DNA of 10,518 nucleotides from an uncultured Alphaproteobacteria bacterium (lineage in GTDB: Bacteria; Pseudomonadota; Alphaproteobacteria; Rickettsiales; UBA1997), in contig CAIUFU010000161.1 of the NCBI GenBank assembly GCA_903898475.1, positions 1 through 10,518 of the forward strand, in the 5' to 3' direction. Positions 1 through 4,278 of the stretch are shown piece after piece. Under the pieces are notes generated by a model. The model saw only the letters and a list, made by a program, of their open reading frames with translations. It was not told where the DNA came from and did no database searches. The first letter of the stretch is position 1. Every line of letters begins with the position of its first letter. Position numbers and translations under genes: made by a program.

Positions 1-65
1 AAGCCATTGAAATCACTAAAATAAATCGTCCTGATCTTTTTGAAAAATTCCTCAAACAAAAGTAA
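1..65 (+). CDS. C-terminal end of an upstream gene (partial, possibly TrmD)
   Basis: One frame stays open from the window edge to a TAA at 63-65, giving about 20 residues that end in NRPDLFEKFLKQK. The other two plus frames are closed within this stretch. The pattern E-x-T-x-x-x-R-P-D-L followed by a basic end resembles the last residues of many TrmD proteins (tRNA m1G37 methyltransferase), but 20 residues are too few to name the gene. The stop lies 27 bases before the helicase start at 93, so the two genes could be cotranscribed. Confidence 0.5.
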   Translation, partial: AIEITKINRPDLFEKFLKQK

Positions 66-92
66 TGAATTTTCCATTCTATTTTTTTCCAA

Positions 93-1649
93 ATGACATC
101 TTTTACTAACCTACACCTAAACCCCAAAATCCTCGCTGCTCTTGAAAAGAAAGGCTACGTCACTCCAACTCCCATCCAACTCCAAGCAATTCCACCACTT
201 CTTGAAGGCAAAGATATTTTAGGCATTGCGCAAACCGGAACTGGCAAAACTGCCGCCTTCGCTTTACCGATTTTGCACAATCTTGCCAAAAGCGGTATCT
301 CGGCAAAAAGCGGCTGTGTTCGCGCTTTGATTTTAACTCCAACTCGTGAACTCGCTTCGCAAATTGCTGAAAATATTGATGCTTACGGCAAAGACCTAAA
401 CCTGCGCTACGCTTTGGTTTACGGCGGCGTTTCGGATCGTGCGCAAATCACGCAATTGCAGCGCGGTGTTGATATTTTAATCGCAACGCCTGGTCGTTTG
501 CTTGACCTGACAAACCAAGGTCACATCCGTTTCATGCAAGTGGAAGTTTTGGTTTTAGACGAGGCAGATCGCATGCTCGACATGGGTTTTGTCAACGACA
601 TCAAAAAAGTAATCGCCAAAATTACCTCAAAAAGACAGACGCTTTTTTTCTCAGCAACCATGCCAAAAGCGATTTCTGAATTGGCTGATTCGATTTTAAC
701 AAATCCAATTCGCATTGAAGTGACGCCACAATCTACAACGGTTGAGCGCATTGATCAGAAAATTTATTTTGTTGAAAAACATGACAAGCTGGCGCTACTT
801 AGACACATTTTAAAACAAGAAAATGCCACCAGCGTGATTATTTTTTCACGCACCAAACATGGCGCAGATGACATTGAAGATTACTTGCTTAGAAACCGCA
901 TTTCGGTTGCGGCAATTCACGGCGACAAAGATCAAGAACAACGCGAAAAATCTTTAAATAAATTTCGTGAAGGAAAAATTCAGGTTTTGGTGGCAACTGA
1001 CGTAGCAGCGCGCGGCATCGATATTCCAGCGATCTCGCACGTGATTAATTACGACATTCCATCAGATCCTGAAAGTTACGTTCACAGAATTGGCCGCACA
1101 GCTCGCGCTGGCAGACAAGGTGTGGCGATTTCTTTTGGAGACCCGCATGACGACACGCTTTTACGCGCTGTTGAAAAAGCGATTAACTACAAAATTCCGG
1201 TTGATGATTCGCATCCTTACAGTGGAAAAAAATCAGCACCGGTGCGTCACGAAAAAAGAGAAGAAAAAACTAATTTAAATAATCACAAACCAATGCAAAA
1301 AAAAGTTGAACATAAGTCCTCACATCACGCGTCAAAAGCTCCAGCACATGCTAAGAAAAAAACCGGAATTTTGGGTTTTTTAATTGGTTTATTTACAGGC
1401 AAAAAACCTGCTCCAAAGCATCAAGAAAGAAGAGTTGATCCAAAAAGAACTGACTCAAAAAAACCGGCTCCAAGAAGAGATGATTCTAGAGGTGGAAGAA
1501 ACCCAAGAGCAGGTCAATCGAGAGATACCAGGAGAGAGCCAAGAGAAGAAAGAAATGAGCCAAGAAGAGAAAGACCGGTACGTGTGCCAAGCGACAAACC
1601 AATTGATAGAACTGGCGGAAGAAAACTTTCTTCGGGAAAGAAAGATTAA
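93..1649 (+). CDS. rhlE: RhlE-type DEAD-box ATP-dependent RNA helicase (copy 1)
   Basis: This 518-residue protein is a cytoplasmic RNA helicase that unwinds short RNA duplexes using ATP. The family acts in ribosome assembly, mRNA decay and cold adaptation. All core motifs are visible: Q motif (GYVTPTPIQ, 21-29), Walker A AQTGTGKT (46-53), PTRELA (83-88), TPGR (132-135), DEAD (156-159), SAT (187-189), ARGID (306-310) and HRIGRTARAG (331-340). Residues from about 380 to 518 form a Lys/Arg-rich, probably disordered tail that likely adds RNA affinity. The tail is interrupted by a hydrophobic island, GILGFLIGLF (425-434). The core aligns without gaps for about 378 residues to the convergent helicase at 1847-3865, so the two are paralogues. 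The ATG at 93 is supported by matching the paralogue's N-terminus (MxSFxxLxLNPKIL). No clear Shine-Dalgarno is visible. The exact subfamily name (RhlE versus a related DEAD group) is inferred. Confidence 0.93.
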   Translation: MTSFTNLHLNPKILAALEKKGYVTPTPIQLQAIPPLLEGKDILGIAQTGTGKTAAFALPILHNLAKSGISAKSGCVRALILTPTRELASQIAENIDAYGKDLNLRYALVYGGVSDRAQITQLQRGVDILIATPGRLLDLTNQGHIRFMQVEVLVLDEADRMLDMGFVNDIKKVIAKITSKRQTLFFSATMPKAISELADSILTNPIRIEVTPQSTTVERIDQKIYFVEKHDKLALLRHILKQENATSVIIFSRTKHGADDIEDYLLRNRISVAAIHGDKDQEQREKSLNKFREGKIQVLVATDVAARGIDIPAISHVINYDIPSDPESYVHRIGRTARAGRQGVAISFGDPHDDTLLRAVEKAINYKIPVDDSHPYSGKKSAPVRHEKREEKTNLNNHKPMQKKVEHKSSHHASKAPAHAKKKTGILGFLIGLFTGKKPAPKHQERRVDPKRTDSKKPAPRRDDSRGGRNPRAGQSRDTRREPREERNEPRRERPVRVPSDKPIDRTGGRKLSSGKKD

Positions 1650-1668
1650 AAAATTCTCGAGATGCTGC

Positions 1669-1693
1669 AGGACGGGATTTGTAATCCCGTCCT
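1669..1693 (+). repeat. REP-like palindrome, copy 1
   Basis: A perfect 11-bp inverted repeat, AGGACGGGATT / AATCCCGTCCT, encloses the three-base loop TGT. It lies 20 bases after the stop of the first helicase. Two further copies of the same design (half stem, TGT, half stem) occur at 1732-1756 in inverted orientation and at 7086-7110. There is no T-run after this hairpin, so it is not a typical intrinsic terminator. Confidence 0.75.
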
Positions 1694-1731
1694 AAAGTTC
1701 ATTTCCAATTTCAAAGTTAGGACTGAACATG

Positions 1732-1756
1732 TGGACTGGGTTACAAACCCATTCCA
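1732..1756 (-). repeat. REP-like palindrome, copy 2 (inverted)
   Basis: On the plus strand this reads TGGACTGGGTT, ACA, AACCCATTCCA. It is an 11-bp stem with one mismatch (1736 against 1752). Read on the minus strand the loop is TGT, as in copies 1 and 3, and the stem is preceded by GCGCTGG as in copy 3. It sits 38 bases from copy 1 in opposite orientation, the arrangement of a REP doublet. Confidence 0.7.
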
Positions 1757-1783
1757 GCGCTCGGTCAGGGTTTTTTAAACAAC

Positions 1784-1822
1784 AAAAAAGGGATGCTAAT
1801 TTTCATTAGCATCCCTTTTTTT
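1784..1822. terminator. Bidirectional intrinsic terminator between the convergent helicases
   Basis: A perfect 11-bp stem, GGGATGCTAAT (1790-1800) and ATTAGCATCCC (1805-1815), has a TTTC loop. It is flanked by an A-run (1784-1789) and a T-run (1816-1822) that extend the pairing. On either strand the hairpin is followed by a U-tract. It lies 3' of both convergent genes and should therefore stop transcription from both sides. Confidence 0.93.
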
Positions 1823-1846
1823 CGTCAAAACTTTAGAAGTTTGAAA

Positions 1847-3865
1847 CTACTGCCAGCGCTTTTTAGGGCTTGGAGCTCTAGTTCCAGTTGATCTTCTTGG
1901 AGCGCCTTCGGTGTAAGGTTTTCTTTCACCGCCGCCAAATGACGAACCAGATGATCTTCTATCACCGCCGCCAGCGCCAAATGAGCGTCTTTCGCCGCCA
2001 CCAAATGATGAGCTAGATGATCTTCTTTCGCCGCCAAATGATGAGCCAGATGATCTTCTTTCACCGCCGCCGAAAGATCTTTCGCCGCCGCCAAATGAAG
2101 AGCCTTCTCTTCTTTCGCGAGGAGCGCCAGATCTGCCGCCGCGTGAAGCGCCACCAGCTGGTCTTTCTCTGTTGCCGAATGAATCATCTCTTGGTTCTGA
2201 TCTAGAATCAGATCTTGAATCAGATGGTTTTTTGAACCAGCTGCCAAAACCGAAACCTTTTTTGTCATCGCCACCAGCACTTCTTCTGTCTCTGTTTTCA
2301 GGACGGAAAGATGAATTGCCATCTCTGCCAACTCTCATGCCGCCGGTTTGTGAAGAGTAAGATTTCTTTTTGCCGAAGCCGATGAAATCAAGTAAACCGC
2401 TTTTGCTTGGGTCAACCACTGGGCGAGAGTCTGAGCGTCTTGCTGGAGCACCGCGTCTATCGTCGCGTCCGCCACCAAAGCCTTCTCTTCTGTCGCCTCG
2501 AGGAGCTGAGCTTCTTTCACTACGTGGTGCTGAATTTCTGTCGTCTCTGCCGCCTTCTCTGCGATCGCCTCTTGGAGCAGGGCTTCTTCTTTCTGAAGAT
2601 GAAGAAGCGGCTGCGATTTTGCGATCTTTGTTCACTGAATGGCCATATTGTCTGCCTGAAGAAGGACGACGCGCTGGTTTTTCTCTTCTGTCATCATCTT
2701 CCGAACTTCTAGTTACTGGAGCTGCAGCCACACCATGGAATGGGTGAGTGTCATCAACTGAAATTTTGAAGCGGATGGTTTTTTCAACAGCTTGCAAAAG
2801 TTTGCGTTCAGAAGGATCGCAGAAAGAAATTGCAATGCCTTGTCTGCCGGCGCGCGCCGTGCGGCCGATACGGTGAACATAGCTTTCAGGATCCATTGGA
2901 ATGTCGTAATTAATTACGTGTGAAATTGCCGGAACATCGATGCCGCGTGCTGCGATATCGGTTGCGATCAAAACTTGTACTTTGCCTTCGCGAAAATTGT
3001 TTAAAGCTTTTTCGCGCGCACCTTGTGATTTATTGCCGTGAATTGCGGCAACTGAAATTAAGTTTTTTTCCAAAAATTCAACAACGCGGTTAGCGCCATG
3101 TTTGGTTTTAGAAAAAACCAAAACGCTGGTAGCGTCTTCTTGTTTTAAGATGCGTTTCAAAAGCAAAAGTTTGTTACCTTTTTCAACGAAATTTAATTTT
3201 TGCTCGATGCGTTCAACAGTTGTTGATTGTGGCGTGATTTCAACAAGAACTGGGTTGTTCAAAATTGAATTAGCCAAGTCTGCAATGGTTTCAGGCATGG
3301 TTGCAGAAAAGAACAAAGTTTGTCTTTTATCAGGAAGTTTGGCGATGATTTTTTTAACATCATTGATGAAACCCATGTCGAGCATGCGATCAGCTTCGTC
3401 TAAAACTAGAATTTCTAGTTGGGCGTAGCGAACGTGACCTTGATTCATTAGGTCAAGAAGACGACCCGGTGTTGCGATTAGAATATCAACGCCGCGCTGC
3501 ATTGAAGCGATTTGCGGACGTTCAGAAACGCCGCCGAAAACTACAGCGTGACGAAGACCAAGGTCTTTGCCGTAGGCTTCAATATTGTCAGCAATTTGTG
3601 ACGCTAATTCGCGAGTTGGAGTTAAGATTAAAGTACGCACGCTGCCACTTTTTACGGTGACGTCACTTTTTACCAGATTGTGAATGATTGGCAAAGAGAA
3701 GGCGGCGGTTTTTCCGGTTCCGGTTTGAGCTATGCCCAAAATGTCACGACCTTCAAGTAAAGGTGGAATAGCTTGGAACTGGATTGGGGTTGGGGTGGTA
3801 TATCCTTTGCTTTCAAGAGCTGAAAGAATTTTAGGATTTAGATTAAGTTTAGAAAAAGATGGCAT
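1847..3865 (-). CDS. rhlE: RhlE-type DEAD-box RNA helicase with long RGG/Ser-rich tail (copy 2)
   Basis: This 672-residue RNA helicase has the full motif set: Q motif (21-29), AQTGTGKT (46-53), PTRELA (83-88), TPGR (132-135), DEAD (156-159), SAT (187-189), ARGID (306-310) and HRIGRTARAG (331-340). Residues from about 379 to 672 are an extended low-complexity tail rich in Arg, Gly, Ser and Asp. It includes APRGDRREG repeats (about 429-463) and tandem FGGGERRSS-type repeats (about 590-649). Such tails in this family usually bind RNA and can promote condensate formation; that role is inferred here. Two aromatic or hydrophobic islands, GLLDFIGFG (490-498) and GFGFGSWF (537-544), break the tail. 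The reading frame is open to an ATG at 3928, but the start at 3865 (MPSFSKLNLN) is preferred because it matches the paralogue exactly and the upstream 21 residues look like translated leader. The gene is convergent with copy 1. Confidence 0.93.
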   Translation of the reverse strand: MPSFSKLNLNPKILSALESKGYTTPTPIQFQAIPPLLEGRDILGIAQTGTGKTAAFSLPIIHNLVKSDVTVKSGSVRTLILTPTRELASQIADNIEAYGKDLGLRHAVVFGGVSERPQIASMQRGVDILIATPGRLLDLMNQGHVRYAQLEILVLDEADRMLDMGFINDVKKIIAKLPDKRQTLFFSATMPETIADLANSILNNPVLVEITPQSTTVERIEQKLNFVEKGNKLLLLKRILKQEDATSVLVFSKTKHGANRVVEFLEKNLISVAAIHGNKSQGAREKALNNFREGKVQVLIATDIAARGIDVPAISHVINYDIPMDPESYVHRIGRTARAGRQGIAISFCDPSERKLLQAVEKTIRFKISVDDTHPFHGVAAAPVTRSSEDDDRREKPARRPSSGRQYGHSVNKDRKIAAASSSSERRSPAPRGDRREGGRDDRNSAPRSERSSAPRGDRREGFGGGRDDRRGAPARRSDSRPVVDPSKSGLLDFIGFGKKKSYSSQTGGMRVGRDGNSSFRPENRDRRSAGGDDKKGFGFGSWFKKPSDSRSDSRSEPRDDSFGNRERPAGGASRGGRSGAPRERREGSSFGGGERSFGGGERRSSGSSFGGERRSSSSSFGGGERRSFGAGGGDRRSSGSSFGGGERKPYTEGAPRRSTGTRAPSPKKRWQ
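1919..2104 (-). repeat. Tandem coding repeats in the helicase tail
   Basis: The DNA encoding residues about 588-649 of the second helicase is built from imperfect tandem units. The clearest pair is two 33-base units, 2001-2033 and 2034-2066, which differ at only two positions. Other units are more diverged and of unequal length. The repeat stays in frame and encodes SSFGG(G)ERR-type motifs, so it is a protein-coding repeat expected to change length by slippage in steps of three bases. Confidence 0.8.
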
Positions 3866-3918
3866 TATCAAAAAATTTGATGTTTGAAAAAAACCGGATT
3901 GCCGCAAAAAAATTGCGG
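3866..3918 (-). promoter_or_regulatory. Leader of the second helicase with two short hairpins
   Basis: Two inverted repeats lie directly upstream of the ATG at 3865. The first is CCGCAA/TTGCGG (3902-3907 with 3913-3918) with a five-base loop. The second is ATCAAA/TTTGAT (3867-3872 with 3876-3881), which ends one base before the start codon. In the mRNA the second hairpin would cover the ribosome-binding region, and no Shine-Dalgarno is visible there. A role in translational control of the helicase is possible but unproven; the AT-rich hairpin is weak. Confidence 0.35.
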
Positions 3919-3981
3919 TAAGTGACAAAGATAGGTAAAAGAAAAAACAACTATTCTCAAATCTGAAAATCTAAAGGGAAC

Positions 3982-4169
3982 TTAGCTATTGATTTGATGA
4001 TGCGGGAGAGTCCCCGCGAAAGCTGGCCGTACCAAGGGTTGGTACGGGAGTCTTCAAGCTTGACCAAATCTGTGGTTAGATTTGGTGTTGCGCTACGATC
4101 ACACACTTCGGTCACCTTGGAATTTATCGCAAGGTGCGCGCATTAGATAGTGGTGATTTCTAAAAGCTA
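3982..4169 (+). ncRNA. ssrS: Probable 6S-like regulatory RNA
   Basis: This stretch has no plausible ORF but dense pairing. TAGCT (3983-3987) can pair with AGCTA (4165-4169), and ATGCG (4000-4004) with CGCAT (4139-4143), closing a molecule of about 187 bases, the usual size of 6S RNA. Inside are perfect hairpins CCGTACCAA/TTGGTACGG (4027-4047), ACCAAATCT/AGATTTGGT (4063-4086) and CACCTTG/CAAGGTG (4113-4136). From memory of the E. coli 6S sequence, two blocks match in order. GCGGG-xx-AGTCCCC appears here at 4002-4015. GCG-x-ACGA-x-CACA...TCACCTTG appears here at about 4090-4119. 6S RNA binds the housekeeping RNA polymerase holoenzyme as an open-promoter mimic. The assignment rests on motif recall and hand folding, not a covariance model; ends are approximate. 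No clear promoter or terminator was identified for it. Confidence 0.55.
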
Positions 4170-4215
4170 CCTACAACTTTGAAAATCTATTTTTGAGATG
4201 CGAGAGAAGTAGATA

Positions 4216-4245
4216 TTGACAGGTGGGATCAAGTTGAAATTTTAT
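4216..4245 (+). promoter_or_regulatory. Sigma70-type promoter for the prepilin-like surface protein
   Basis: A perfect −35 hexamer TTGACA (4216-4221) is followed after 18 bases by TTTTAT (4240-4245), a 4/6 match to the −10 consensus. Transcription would begin near 4252, leaving a leader of about 27 bases before the ATG at 4279. The same TTG could be read as an in-frame start codon, but the promoter reading explains it better. Confidence 0.6.
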
Positions 4246-4278
4246 CGTCAAATCTTCCCAAAATTCTTTGACCTAAGC

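Larger units (their letters stand above)
1650..1846. other. Intergenic region between convergent helicases
   Basis: This 197-base gap holds no gene. It contains REP-like palindromes 1 and 2 in opposite orientation, with an additional short inverted pair GTTCA (1697-1701) / TGAAC (1724-1728) nested between them, so the three elements could stack into one folded block. The shared terminator follows at 1784-1822. Confidence 0.7.

Noticed and set aside
1669..1693. Palindrome 1 as the terminator of the first helicase
   Set aside because: No U-tract follows it, a clear terminator lies about 100 bases further on, and the same palindrome recurs elsewhere in the window.
1919..2104. Regularly spaced repeats resembling a CRISPR array
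   Set aside because: Units are contiguous, in frame and of unequal length, without unique spacers, and they encode the helicase tail.
1825..2331. 168-codon minus-strand frame, plus several plus-strand frames across 2017-2747
   Set aside because: All lie inside the second helicase gene and are products of its repetitive Arg/Gly/Ser codons. The proteins are low-complexity with no family features.
3866..3928. 21-residue N-terminal extension of the second helicase from the ATG at 3928
   Set aside because: The start at 3865 matches the paralogue residue for residue; the extension has no counterpart and covers leader hairpins.
3982..4169. Riboswitch (glycine-like GGGAGAG start), tmRNA or RNase P RNA
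   Set aside because: The downstream glycine-riboswitch core, the tmRNA ends and tag sequence, and the RNase P GGAAAGTCC signature are all absent.
3964..4189. TGAAAATCTA direct repeat on either side of the 6S-like RNA
   Set aside because: It is only 10 AT-rich bases, 216 bases apart, with no other sign of a mobile element; chance is adequate.
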